From: CAYYWP01 sp964475125
GTDB lineage: Bacteria; Desulfobacterota; Binatia; HRBIN30; CADEER01
Direction of reading: 5' to 3'
NCBI GenBank assembly: GCA_964475125.1
Contig: CAYYWP010000035.1
Location: 1-28,281, forward strand
Length of the DNA: 28,281 nucleotides
Below, one piece after another: positions 7,540 to 14,834 of this stretch. Within the stretch, counting starts at the first letter, position 1. The number at the start of each line of letters is the position of its first letter. The translations under genes were made by a program, and so were the position numbers. The notes beneath the pieces were generated by a model. That model ran no database searches. It was given only the letters and a program-made list of their open reading frames with translations, and was not told the DNA's origin.

Positions 7540-8610
7540 ATGTGGGATGAAACCAGACGAGCCCTTCGCAACGCCGTGACGCTCGGCGGCGCCGTGGCGT
7601 GGTGCACCGTGCTCTCGGGCTCGGCCGCATGCGCTGGCGAAGCGAACCCGCCGTTGAGCGTGGTTGCGACCACGCCCGAGCTGGGGAGCCTGGTGCGAGC
7701 GGTGGCCGGCGATCAGGCGGCCGTCGTGGTGCTGGCGAAACCGAACGAGGATCCGCACTTCGTCGAGGCCAAACCGAGTTACGTCAAAGCACTCAACGGT
7801 GCCGACCTCTACCTCGCCAACGGCATGGAGATGGAGGCCGGATACGCGCCGGTGCTGCTGAACAGTGCACGCAACCCCCGAGTGCTACCGGGCGGCCCCG
7901 GATACGTCGATGCCTCCGTCGTCGTGACGCCGCTGGAGATCCCGGTCGCACCCATCGATCGTTCGATGGGCGACGTGCATTCGCTCGGCAACCCGCATTA
8001 CCTGCTCGATCCGTTGAACGGCCTGAAGGTCGCGGCGTTGCTTCGCGATGTCCTGTCATCCGTGCGGCCAGCCGCGGCAACGGAGTTCGCCGCTCGGTAC
8101 GAGGATTTCAAACGCCGACTCGACAGCGCCCTGATCGGACCGAGCCTGGCGCAGAAATACGACGCCGAGAAGCTGGCGATCTTGTTCGAGCACGGCAAGC
8201 TCGTGCCATTCCTCGAGCGGCAGGGTGAGGCCGGTGCGCTCGGCGGCTGGCTCGGGGAGCTGGCGCCGTACTACGGAACCAAGGTGGTCGATGAGCACCG
8301 GATGTGGCCGTATTTCGCCCACCGCTTCGGTCTCCGAGTCGTGGCCCACCTCGAACCGAAGCCCGGCGTGCCGCCGACGACGAAACACCTGCAGGAGGTG
8401 GTCGACCTCATCCGCGCAGACGATGTGCCGCTGATTCTGGCCAGTGCGTACTACGATCCGCGCCACGCCGAGCTGGTCGCCAGTGAGACGGAGGCCCGAA
8501 TCGTCCGCATGGCCAACCAAGCCGGGTCGCGGCCGGGCACGGCGGAATACCTCGACATGGTGAACTACAACGTCACCCAGCTGGTCAGGGCGTTGCGCGA
8601 GCGTGGCTGA
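7540..8610 (+). CDS. znuA: Metal ABC transporter substrate-binding protein, ZnuA-like
   Basis: A 356-residue periplasmic cluster A-I metal-binding protein that would deliver zinc (or possibly manganese) to the ZnuBC permease. It has a Sec signal (about 1-32), then TTPELGSLVRAVAGDQA, the first ligand region EDPHFVEAKPSYV (His73), and the second ligand region DVHSLGNPHYLLDP (His153, possibly also His147). A third region, DEHRMWPYFAHRFGL, lies on the C-terminal lobe, and the protein ends with YLDMVNYNVTQLVRAL, as in ZnuA relatives. The His/Asp-rich loop of many ZnuA proteins is missing. It follows the barrel gene by 16 bases. The cognate ATPase and permease lie 1.5 kb downstream, beyond the ZIP gene and a divergent regulator. 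Family confidence is high; zinc over manganese is inferred from context. Confidence 0.88.
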   Translation: MWDETRRALRNAVTLGGAVAWCTVLSGSAACAGEANPPLSVVATTPELGSLVRAVAGDQAAVVVLAKPNEDPHFVEAKPSYVKALNGADLYLANGMEMEAGYAPVLLNSARNPRVLPGGPGYVDASVVVTPLEIPVAPIDRSMGDVHSLGNPHYLLDPLNGLKVAALLRDVLSSVRPAAATEFAARYEDFKRRLDSALIGPSLAQKYDAEKLAILFEHGKLVPFLERQGEAGALGGWLGELAPYYGTKVVDEHRMWPYFAHRFGLRVVAHLEPKPGVPPTTKHLQEVVDLIRADDVPLILASAYYDPRHAELVASETEARIVRMANQAGSRPGTAEYLDMVNYNVTQLVRALRERG

Positions 8611-8715
8611 GCGGCGTGAGGGATCCGCGGAGCCGCGCCCGGCTGCCGATGTCAGGTCGCGCGTCGCCTCGCCTCCCTTTGTCCTCGCCCTCGCAGACGG
8701 ATAAGGACCGCCCGC

Positions 8716-9456
8716 ATGTCTCCTGCTGCCCAGGCCCTGCTGGCCGCGCTGTTGGTGAGTGCCGTGTCGCTCATCGGCGTGGTCTTCTTGTTCACCGACT
8801 GGTCGGCGCGCCGCGCGATGTTCTGTATGAGCTTCGCCGCCGGCGTACTACTGGGGGCCGCCTTTCTCGATATCCTCCCGACGGCCCTGGCGCGCCACGG
8901 CAGTGGTAGCGTGCTGGGCGCTACGCTGGCGGCCATGGCGGGCTTCTTCGTGCTCGAGCGCGTCCTGCACGCCACGCACGACCACCACGCGCACGAGAGC
9001 CACGCCGTGCCGTCGGGCTACCTCATCCTGGTCGGCGATACGCTGCACAACTTCGTCGACGGCGTCGCGATCGCGGCGAGCTTCATGATGGACCCCGCCC
9101 TCGGTTTGACCGCGACGTTGGCCGTGGCGGCGCACGAGCTGCCGCAGGAGATCGCCGACTTCGGCGTCTTGCTGAGCGCCAATTTCAGCCGGCGCTCGGC
9201 GCTCATCCTCAACCTGGTGTCGGGTCTGTCTGCGGTCCTCGGAGCGGCCGCCTGCATCGCCTTCCAGGACTTGGTCGAACAACACCTCGCGTGGCTCATG
9301 GCCGCGACGGCCGGGATGTTCATTTACATCGCCGCCTCGGACCTCATGCCGGAGGTGCACCACGCTGGGCCGCGCGACGGCTGGCTCTACACGATCCCGT
9401 TCTTCGTCGGCGTGGCACTCATCGCCATCGTGGGGGCGGTCATGCATGGCGGATGA
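8716..9456 (+). CDS. ZIP family divalent metal transporter
   Basis: A 246-residue inner-membrane protein with about eight membrane spans, expected to move Zn2+ or related cations into the cytoplasm without ATP. The two ZIP metal-site motifs are clear: HNFVDGVAIA (from His111) and HELPQEIADFGVLL (from His140), the latter closest to the LIV-1/eukaryote-like branch. A His-rich loop between spans 3 and 4 (about 85-96, HATHDHHAHESH) is the usual metal-collecting loop. AAGGA lies 8 bases before the ATG. It lies between znuA and the divergent regulator/znuCB segment, 105 bases after znuA. Having ZIP and ABC uptake in one cluster gives the cell a low-energy and an ATP-driven route. Nothing suggests it is broken. 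Confidence 0.92.
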   Translation: MSPAAQALLAALLVSAVSLIGVVFLFTDWSARRAMFCMSFAAGVLLGAAFLDILPTALARHGSGSVLGATLAAMAGFFVLERVLHATHDHHAHESHAVPSGYLILVGDTLHNFVDGVAIAASFMMDPALGLTATLAVAAHELPQEIADFGVLLSANFSRRSALILNLVSGLSAVLGAAACIAFQDLVEQHLAWLMAATAGMFIYIAASDLMPEVHHAGPRDGWLYTIPFFVGVALIAIVGAVMHGG

Positions 9457-9536
9457 ACGCGCAGGCCACTCCCGTCACCAGGGCCACCCGATGTCGTCGG
9501 CGCCATGCGGGATGCCGGCGATCGGGCGAGCGGAAA

Positions 9537-9552
9537 CCTCCGCACACGGAGG
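9537..9552. terminator. Short GC hairpin in the ZIP/RHH convergent gap (possible weak terminator)
   Basis: CCTCCG (9537-9542) and CGGAGG (9547-9552) pair around a CACA loop, between the end of the ZIP gene and the end of the minus-strand RHH gene. No T-run follows on either strand, so termination is uncertain. Nothing else is recognised in 9457-9642. Confidence 0.3.
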
Positions 9553-9642
9553 GCGCGATCGCGGCGCCGACAAAATGATCGGCGGGTGTGGCGGCGACGA
9601 ATCATGCGTGCCGGTGCGCGATCACGCACACCGACACGCAGG

Positions 9643-9903
9643 TCACGCGGTATGCAAGGGCCGCGGTGGGCGGCCTCGCCGCGGCCGTCGCAGGCGGGGC
9701 GCGCGGGCCGGCAAGTTGGCGCGCGCCGCGTCGAGTCCTTCGTTGAGCAGCGCGATGACCACGGCGGTTTTTGACACTCCGAGCTCCTTGGCGACGCGAT
9801 CGATGCCGTTGCTGACATTGTCCGGCACCTTCACGTTCATCAGTTTGCTCGGTACTCGTTGGCGTGCGAGGTCGGCGAGTCGTAGATCGGCGCGTGTCGA
9901 CAT
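9643..9903 (-). CDS. Ribbon-helix-helix DNA-binding protein with AT-hook-like tail
   Basis: An 86-residue probable transcription regulator. Residues 21-58 fit a ribbon-helix-helix fold: a beta strand (LMNVKVPD), helix A (NVSNGIDRVAKEL), a turn (GVS) and helix B (KTAVVIALLNEGL). RHH proteins bind DNA as dimers through the strand. The C-terminal 25 residues are Arg/Pro-rich and contain RRGRPPRP (75-82), which resembles an AT-hook. The start at 9903 was preferred over an upstream ATG at 9993 because AGAGGG lies just before it and the RHH domain is then near the N-terminus. No toxin gene is adjacent, so it looks like a regulator rather than an antitoxin. It diverges from znuCB across 221 bases, which suggests control of metal-uptake genes (inference). 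Confidence 0.65.
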   Translation of the reverse strand: MSTRADLRLADLARQRVPSKLMNVKVPDNVSNGIDRVAKELGVSKTAVVIALLNEGLDAARANLPARAPRLRRPRRGRPPRPLHTA

Positions 9904-9933
9904 AGTGCCCTCTTTGTTATTACCCCCCGGAAC

Positions 9934-9952
9934 GGCCGGTACCCCACCGGCC
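9934..9952. promoter_or_regulatory. Inverted repeat upstream of RHH gene, candidate operator
   Basis: GGCCGGT (9934-9940) and ACCGGCC (9946-9952) form a perfect 7-bp inverted repeat with a 5-base spacer, 31 bases upstream of the RHH start, in the 221-base divergent region shared with znuC. The position suits an autoregulatory operator; no binding data are implied. Confidence 0.4.
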
Positions 9953-10018
9953 TCACCCGAGCCGTCAATAAACGACAGACGGACCCAATGCAACTAGCGC
10001 AACAGCCCAACCGCGACA

Positions 10019-10048
10019 TTGTGGTTGTCGACTTCGCGCTGCTAGCGA
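10019..10048 (+). promoter_or_regulatory. Candidate promoter for znuC-znuB
   Basis: TTGTGG (10019-10024), an 18-base spacer and TAGCGA (10043-10048), preceded by an extended TGC, lie 76 bases before the znuC ATG. The hexamers are weak matches. No Zur-like AT-rich palindrome is visible in this divergent region. Confidence 0.35.
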
Positions 10049-10124
10049 GCCGCACCCATGCGTTGGCGCACAGCGATGCTGTAACCAGCGCGTCGCCCAG
10101 CGCGGAATTGCTGCGCGCCCGGCG

Positions 10125-10874
10125 ATGAACTCGACCGCCGCAAGCGCGCCGCCGGCCGGCGTTCCGCTGCTGAGCGCGCGTCGCCTGTACCTCGGATACG
10201 GCGATACTGTCGTGCTCCGCGATGTCGACCTGGCCATTGCCAGCGGCCAGTTTTGGTTTTTTCTCGGACCGAACGGCAGCGGCAAGACGACGCTGCTGCG
10301 CGCCCTGCTGGGGACGCTGGCGCCGCGTAGCGGCGGGCTGGACGTCCACCCGCCGCTGCGCGATCGGCGGGCGATAGGCTTCGTGCCGCAGCGCAGCGCG
10401 CCGAACCCGATCTTGCCGACCACGGTGCGTGAGTTCGTCGCCCTCGGCTTGGTCGGCGCGCGGCTCGACCGAGCTCGATCACGCACCCATCTCGAATGGG
10501 CCCTGGAACACACTGGGCTCGCGGGGCTGGAGCGCCAGAGCTATTGGGCGCTTTCCGGCGGACAACGCCAACGCGCCCTGGTCGCCCGCGCCCTGGTGCG
10601 CCGGCCGCAGCTGCTGATCCTCGACGAGCCGACCAATCACCTCGATTTCCTCATCGAAGAGGCGATTCTCGACCTGCTCTCTGAGCTGCGGCGGACACAC
10701 GGGACGGCGATCGTGTTCGTCACCCACGCGCTGCATTTGGCGACGCGTCACGCGACACACGTGGCGCTCTTTCATGCCGGTACGGTCGAGGGAGGGAGCG
10801 CCGAAACGCTCCTGCATTCGCGGCGGATCGAGCACCTCTACGGCGTCTCTCCACGCCTTGCGAGACAACCGTGA
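10125..10874 (+). CDS. znuC: Metal ABC transporter ATP-binding protein, ZnuC-like
   Basis: This 249-residue cytoplasmic ATPase powers metal import with ZnuB. All ABC motifs are present and intact: Walker A GPNGSGKTT (48-56), Q-loop Gln89 in VPQRSAPNPILPTT, signature LSGGQRQR (143-150), Walker B LLILDEPTNHLD (163-174) and the switch His201 in FVTHAL. The Q-loop region and overall length fit the zinc/manganese (ABC-3) class. Its stop overlaps the GTG start of znuB by 4 bases, so the two are translationally coupled. The gene starts a second transcription block in the metal cluster, apart from znuA; its matching binding protein is therefore most likely the one at 7540-8610. Confidence 0.93.
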   Translation: MNSTAASAPPAGVPLLSARRLYLGYGDTVVLRDVDLAIASGQFWFFLGPNGSGKTTLLRALLGTLAPRSGGLDVHPPLRDRRAIGFVPQRSAPNPILPTTVREFVALGLVGARLDRARSRTHLEWALEHTGLAGLERQSYWALSGGQRQRALVARALVRRPQLLILDEPTNHLDFLIEEAILDLLSELRRTHGTAIVFVTHALHLATRHATHVALFHAGTVEGGSAETLLHSRRIEHLYGVSPRLARQP

Positions 10875-11725
10875 TTGCCGAGTTCCTGCGTTCGTGGTCG
10901 CTGTTTCACAACGCCTACCTGACGGGATGGCTGATCGCCGTGGTGCTCGGCCTGAGCGGGGTGTTGGTCGTGGCGCGCAATCAGATCTTCATCGGCGCAG
11001 CCATCGCTCAGGCCTCCACGCTGGGCATCGCGCTCGGCATGTGGCTCGGTGGCGGGCTTGGGGTCGATGCCGTGGCGGGCGATCATGCGCACGGCGTCTG
11101 GTCGTTCATCGGTGTGGCCTTCGCCGTCGCGGCCGCGCTGATCACCGCCCGCGAGGGCGACGGCGCGAATCGAGAGGCGGCCAGCGGCTGGGTGTTCCTC
11201 GCCACCGGCAGTCTCGCCATCTTGGTCTTGGCGCACAGCCCGCACGGGCGCGAGGAAGTCGAGCACCTGCTCTCGTCCAGCATCATTGGCGCGACCCGTG
11301 CCGACGCGTGGCTCTTCGCCGCCTTCACGACCGTGGCAGTAGCCGGCGCGGCCCTGGCGCGTCCGCGTCTCGTTCTCCTCGCGATCGATCCGGCGATGGC
11401 GGCCGCCGTGGGAATGCGCATCGCGCTGTGGAACGTCGCGCTCGCCACCTGGCTTGGCCTGGTCATTGGCTTGGCGATGCGCGTGACCGGGCTGCTGTTC
11501 TCGTTTGGCACTCTCGTGCTGCCATCCGTGGCGGCCGCGGCATTGTGCAGGGAGACGGTGACGATGTTCATGGTCGCACCGCTCATTGCCTTTGTCACTT
11601 GCGCTCTCGGCTTCGTGCTCGCCAACCACTACGACGACCCGCCCGGTCAGATGGCGGTCGCCGTGCAAGCATTCGTCGTGGCCGCAGCATGGTTGCTGCG
11701 CCGCCGCCGCAGGCACTCGCCCTGA
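10871..11725 (+). CDS. znuB: Metal ABC transporter permease, ZnuB-like (ABC-3 family)
   Basis: A 284-residue polytopic inner-membrane permease of the ABC-3 family. Hydrophobic segments run from about residue 15 to the end, and the family stretch TGLLFSFGTLVLPSVAAAAL, near the conserved G-LL--ALL-LPAATA region, is clear. An early segment, VLVVARNQIFIGAAIAQAST, fits the family's first coupling region. A cytoplasmic or periplasmic loop around 60-70 carries GDHAHG. It starts with GTG, overlapping the znuC stop by 4 bases (GTGA). The protein ends in an Arg-rich tail (LLRRRRRHSP), consistent with a cytoplasmic C-terminus. Together with znuC and the distant binding protein it forms a complete importer. 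Zinc specificity is inferred from the ZIP and barrel neighbours. Confidence 0.9.
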   Translation: MIAEFLRSWSLFHNAYLTGWLIAVVLGLSGVLVVARNQIFIGAAIAQASTLGIALGMWLGGGLGVDAVAGDHAHGVWSFIGVAFAVAAALITAREGDGANREAASGWVFLATGSLAILVLAHSPHGREEVEHLLSSSIIGATRADAWLFAAFTTVAVAGAALARPRLVLLAIDPAMAAAVGMRIALWNVALATWLGLVIGLAMRVTGLLFSFGTLVLPSVAAAALCRETVTMFMVAPLIAFVTCALGFVLANHYDDPPGQMAVAVQAFVVAAAWLLRRRRRHSP

Positions 11726-11817
11726 GGGTGCCTGGAGCGGTCAGTGCCGACCCTGCACGGGCATGCCAATAATGGACCTGCCCGTCATAATTCGGCCACC
11801 CATCTTGTCACCTGATA

Positions 11818-11826
11818 TGCTAGGAT
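11818..11826 (+). promoter_or_regulatory. Possible extended -10 element for the large dockerin gene
   Basis: TGCTAGGAT lies 65 bases before the chosen start at 11892, in the 166-base gap after znuB. It matches the TGCTA extended -10 pattern seen elsewhere in the window. No clear -35 box is present. Confidence 0.35.
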
Positions 11827-11891
11827 TCCCACCCGGTGGGATGGTGGCTGTGGCACTGGGGTTGCTTCGCTTCTCTGCGTCGCGTGTACGG

Positions 11892-14189
11892 ATGAAGCGT
11901 AGGTGGATGGGAGGCGGGCCATCGGCCCTCGGGCTGGCTCTCGCCACGGCCGTCGTCTGCACCCATGGCCTACCCGCGGCCGGGCAGACGTCGGCGGCGG
12001 TCGCCGGTCATGTGCATTATTACGCCGATGGCCCGGCTGTGCCCGGTGTGGCGGCGAGCTTCGACGGGCCCGGACAAAGTGAGACGACGACCGGCACCGA
12101 CGGCGCCTACGCCCTCGCCGACCCGGGCCCGGGCAGCTGGCAGGTGACGCCGCGTAAGCAGGGCGACGTGAACGCTGCGATCAGCGCGCTCGACGCCGTC
12201 TACGCCCTCCAGGTGGTCGTCGGTCTGCGCACCCTGAGCGAGGCCCAGCGACTGGCCTGCGATGTCACTGGAGACGGGTCGGTGGGCGCCTTCGACGCGG
12301 CGCGTATTCTGCAGTTCCTCGTCGGCCTGCTCTCACGCTTTCCTGCTGCCGAGAGCTGCGGGTCTGACTGGATCTTCATCCCCGATGCCGCCGCCGCGGC
12401 GAATCAACGGCTCGTCGTGCCGCAGATGGCACCCAGTTGCTCGGCCGGCGCGATCGCCTACGAGCCGCTCGCGCCGCCAGCGATGGGACAAGACTTCCAC
12501 GCCATCCTGCTGGGCGATTGCACCGGCAACTGGCAGCCCCTTGCGGTCCCGCCGGGCTCCCCGACCGCCACCGTTGCGCTGCCGAGTGCTACCGCGACCA
12601 GCATCCCGCCGAGTGCGACGTTCACGGCCTCGGCCACGCCACCGCCGACCGCCAGTGCGAGCGTGAGCGCCACGACAACCAATAGCGCCACGCCGTCGCG
12701 TACCGGAACGGTCACCCGTACCGGCACGCCGACGCACACGGCGACCCCACCGCCGTCCGCCACTTCGACGCCCGTGTCGACACGCACGCTCTCGCCGACG
12801 CGCACCGCCACCGTGACCGCGACCGAGACACTCACGCCGAGCGTCACGGCGACGGTGACGGCGACGTACACGGTGACGTCGACGCGTTCACTGACGCCGA
12901 CCCGCACGCTCACCCTGACTCCGATCCCGAGCCCGACGAACAGCGGCACGCCGACCCGTACCGGGACCCGCACGCAGACGCCGACCGCGACCCTCACCGT
13001 ATCGCCAACGCCGACGGCGACCTGCGTCGGGGCGCAGCAATGGAACGTATCCGCACCGAAGTTGGTGAGCCAGCAGGAGGGCGGAGAGATCTGGCTGACG
13101 CGCACGGTCCCCACCGATCTCGGCTGGGGTGTCTTCTGGCTGCGCGCCGACGGCGCCTCGCCGCGCTTCGCTCACCTGTACTACGCCCACATCGATTTCG
13201 ACGGCCAGATCAGCGTTGCCCCCCGGCTGGTCATCTCGATCCCCAGGATCGCGTTCCGGGCGCACTACTACATGGTGGCCTGGAACGAGGGGCACTACGG
13301 CCTGCTGACCGCCGAAAATGCCTCGCTGTACTACCAGAACATGACCCTCGACGGCGCGCTCAGCGGACGCCATGTGGTCGGACCGCCGCTGTTCGTCGAT
13401 CCGCAATTCGACCAGGAGTCGGACGGTGATCTCGATGCCTACCCCGGCGGCTTCCTCGGCGTCGTCGAGGGCGAGTGCGCCGGGCACTCATGCAGCTATG
13501 CGTTCAAGCTCACCGCGAACGGCAGCGCGATCGGCGGCGCGGTCAACCTGGTGGACTTCGATCTCACCCACCAGTTCTATCCGACCAGTGCCTTCGACGG
13601 CACGGGCTTCGCCATCCTGAGCGTCAAGGACATCACGATTCCGAACGGCGGCGTGATGACGCGCTACTGGCCACTCACCGGCTCGCTCAGCAGCCACAAG
13701 AAGGTGGTGCCGGCGAAGGAGTACCAGTGGGACGAGTTTCCAGACGTGGCGTGGAACGGCAGTCACTTCGCCGCCATCTGGACGGAGAACTCAGCCCGTT
13801 CGCATACCGAGCCGTGGCAGATCCGTTTCGCGACCTTCCAGCGCACCTGGTCGGTCTCGACACTCATCGCCGAGCGGATCATCGACGTCGTGCAGCAGAA
13901 AACCGGGCATCGCTGGACCACTCAAGTCCTGCCGATGGGCGCCGATTGGGTGGCGCAATACGCCAGCCGCGGTCCCGATGGCGGGCTGGTGGCCGTCTAC
14001 GAGCTGCTCGGCGGCAATGCCGTGAGCGGCGGGGCGATCGAACCCTTCGCGCTGAACGCCGATGCGTTGGGCTCGAGCGCGCACTTCGCCACCAGTCACG
14101 CCGGTGTGCTGGGCATCGCGCGCGGCTCGTACGGGCCGGGCACCACGACGGTCGAGTTCTACACGCTGGGTTCGCCTGCCTGTCAATAG
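11892..14189 (+). CDS. Large exported protein: Cna-B-like/dockerin N-terminus, Thr-rich linker, likely beta-propeller C-terminus
   Basis: A 765-residue exported protein of unknown role. From the N-terminus it has a signal peptide (about 1-32), a Cna-B/SdrD-like beta domain (about 36-86; GHVHYYADG... TGTDGAYAL), and a dockerin-like module (91-146) whose first loop is degenerate (GDVNAAISALDAVYAL) and second intact (DVTGDGSVGAFDA). A short Cys-containing domain (about 155-218, GSDWIFIP through LGDCTGNW) follows, then a 157-residue Thr/Ser/Pro linker (221-377). The C-terminal domain (378-765) has recurring blade-like units such as VAWNEGHYGLL, SAFDGTGFAIL and VAWNGSHFAAIW, and is probably a beta-propeller. 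Start 11892 was chosen for the signal peptide MKRRWMGGG; ATG 11841 is an alternative and no strong ribosome-binding site favours either. A surface-binding role is possible, but the ligand is unknown. Confidence 0.75.
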   Translation: MKRRWMGGGPSALGLALATAVVCTHGLPAAGQTSAAVAGHVHYYADGPAVPGVAASFDGPGQSETTTGTDGAYALADPGPGSWQVTPRKQGDVNAAISALDAVYALQVVVGLRTLSEAQRLACDVTGDGSVGAFDAARILQFLVGLLSRFPAAESCGSDWIFIPDAAAAANQRLVVPQMAPSCSAGAIAYEPLAPPAMGQDFHAILLGDCTGNWQPLAVPPGSPTATVALPSATATSIPPSATFTASATPPPTASASVSATTTNSATPSRTGTVTRTGTPTHTATPPPSATSTPVSTRTLSPTRTATVTATETLTPSVTATVTATYTVTSTRSLTPTRTLTLTPIPSPTNSGTPTRTGTRTQTPTATLTVSPTPTATCVGAQQWNVSAPKLVSQQEGGEIWLTRTVPTDLGWGVFWLRADGASPRFAHLYYAHIDFDGQISVAPRLVISIPRIAFRAHYYMVAWNEGHYGLLTAENASLYYQNMTLDGALSGRHVVGPPLFVDPQFDQESDGDLDAYPGGFLGVVEGECAGHSCSYAFKLTANGSAIGGAVNLVDFDLTHQFYPTSAFDGTGFAILSVKDITIPNGGVMTRYWPLTGSLSSHKKVVPAKEYQWDEFPDVAWNGSHFAAIWTENSARSHTEPWQIRFATFQRTWSVSTLIAERIIDVVQQKTGHRWTTQVLPMGADWVAQYASRGPDGGLVAVYELLGGNAVSGGAIEPFALNADALGSSAHFATSHAGVLGIARGSYGPGTTTVEFYTLGSPACQ
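12552..13022. repeat. Low-complexity Thr/Ser/Pro linker-coding repeat
   Basis: This segment encodes the 157-residue linker of the large dockerin protein. It is built from imperfect units of the type TATVT, TRTxTP and SPTPTAT, with ACC/ACG and GCG/GCC codons dominating. Such tracts usually act as flexible, possibly O-glycosylated spacers. The minus strand holds a Val-rich open frame that is only its reflection. Confidence 0.8.
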
Positions 14190-14228
14190 GGGCGGAACAC
14201 GCAGCGTCTCGAGAGCGGAGGTAGGGGG

Positions 14229-14777
14229 ATGGTTCGCGTCGGGTGGTGGTTGATGACCGCGATGCTGATTGGCGCATGCAGTACCGCCAAGCCAGAAGAG
14301 CCCCTGACGCTCGCCGACATCGCCACCACGGTGGTGCTGGAAACCTACTCGACCAATCTCGCCTGGGGGTACGAGCTCAAGGGCATGTACATCGACGGCA
14401 TGGGCGCGGTGTGGGCATACGAGCATCGCGGCACGCCGTGGTACCCGGAGAAACTCAGAGTCGGAGAGCTGAGTGAGCGGGACATGCTGACCAAGCACCA
14501 GGGGGCGAAACAGATCGGCACCGTCGACCGCCAGCAGCTGCTCGAGATGGCGCAGCTGATCGCGGGCGCGGCCCGCGGTCCGATCGTGCGCGGGCAGAGC
14601 CCGACGGAGGGGCGCAGTCAGGTTGAGGTCGCCTATCAGTTCGATCGCGAAAAACGCGTCTACTCGGAAGTCATGCTCTTCGGCAGCGGCGATCAGGTCG
14701 GCAGCAACACGAGTCCGCAGGCGGTCGCGCTGCGCAACTATTTGCACGAGGTCGAGGCGAGCGTCGGCTACCGGTAA
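14229..14777 (+). CDS. Small predicted lipoprotein of unknown function
   Basis: A 182-residue protein with an N-terminal lipoprotein signal, WWLMTAMLIGAC, whose lipid-anchored cysteine is residue 17. The mature part is mixed and soluble: LADIATTVVLETYSTNLAWG, then GMGAVWAYEHRGTPWYPEKL, and a C-terminal half with AYQFDREKRVYSEVMLFGSG. No catalytic motif or known domain was recognised. The ATG at 14229 has a strong GGAGGT upstream. It follows the dockerin gene by 39 bases and is followed by convergent prfC, so it may be cotranscribed with the dockerin gene. Codon and GC use match the neighbours. Confidence 0.75.
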   Translation: MVRVGWWLMTAMLIGACSTAKPEEPLTLADIATTVVLETYSTNLAWGYELKGMYIDGMGAVWAYEHRGTPWYPEKLRVGELSERDMLTKHQGAKQIGTVDRQQLLEMAQLIAGAARGPIVRGQSPTEGRSQVEVAYQFDREKRVYSEVMLFGSGDQVGSNTSPQAVALRNYLHEVEASVGYR

Positions 14778-14808
14778 CCGGCGCTACCGCCCGCGGAGGG
14801 CTGGAACG

Positions 14809-14821
14809 GCCGGCAACCGGC
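14809..14821. terminator. Small GC hairpin between convergent genes (possible weak terminator)
   Basis: GCCGG (14809-14813) and CCGGC (14817-14821) pair around CAA in the 57-base gap between the lipoprotein gene and convergent prfC. The stem is short and no T-run follows on either side, so a terminator role is only a guess. Confidence 0.25.
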
Positions 14822-14834
14822 GCGGGGCTGCCCA

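Noticed and set aside
6579..7673. 364-residue minus-strand frame opposite the barrel gene
   Set aside because: It spans two plus-strand genes and their gap with no start context or domain; treated as shadow.
9643..9993. Longer RHH reading from the ATG at 9993, and a toxin-antitoxin interpretation
   Set aside because: The extra 30 residues run through the likely operator region and lack a ribosome-binding site, and no toxin frame lies next to the gene.
9981..9999. GCAAC-n4-GCAAC direct repeat near 9990 as a Zur-type box
   Set aside because: The match is short, not palindromic and GC-neutral by chance; no real similarity to Zur operators.
11841..11891. Upstream ATG at 11841 as start of the large dockerin gene
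   Set aside because: It would bury the MKRRW signal-peptide start 17 residues inside the protein; kept only as an alternative.
12458..13114. Val-rich minus-strand frame of 218 residues over the Thr-rich linker
   Set aside because: It is a direct consequence of the ACN/GCN codon repeats of the linker read in reverse.
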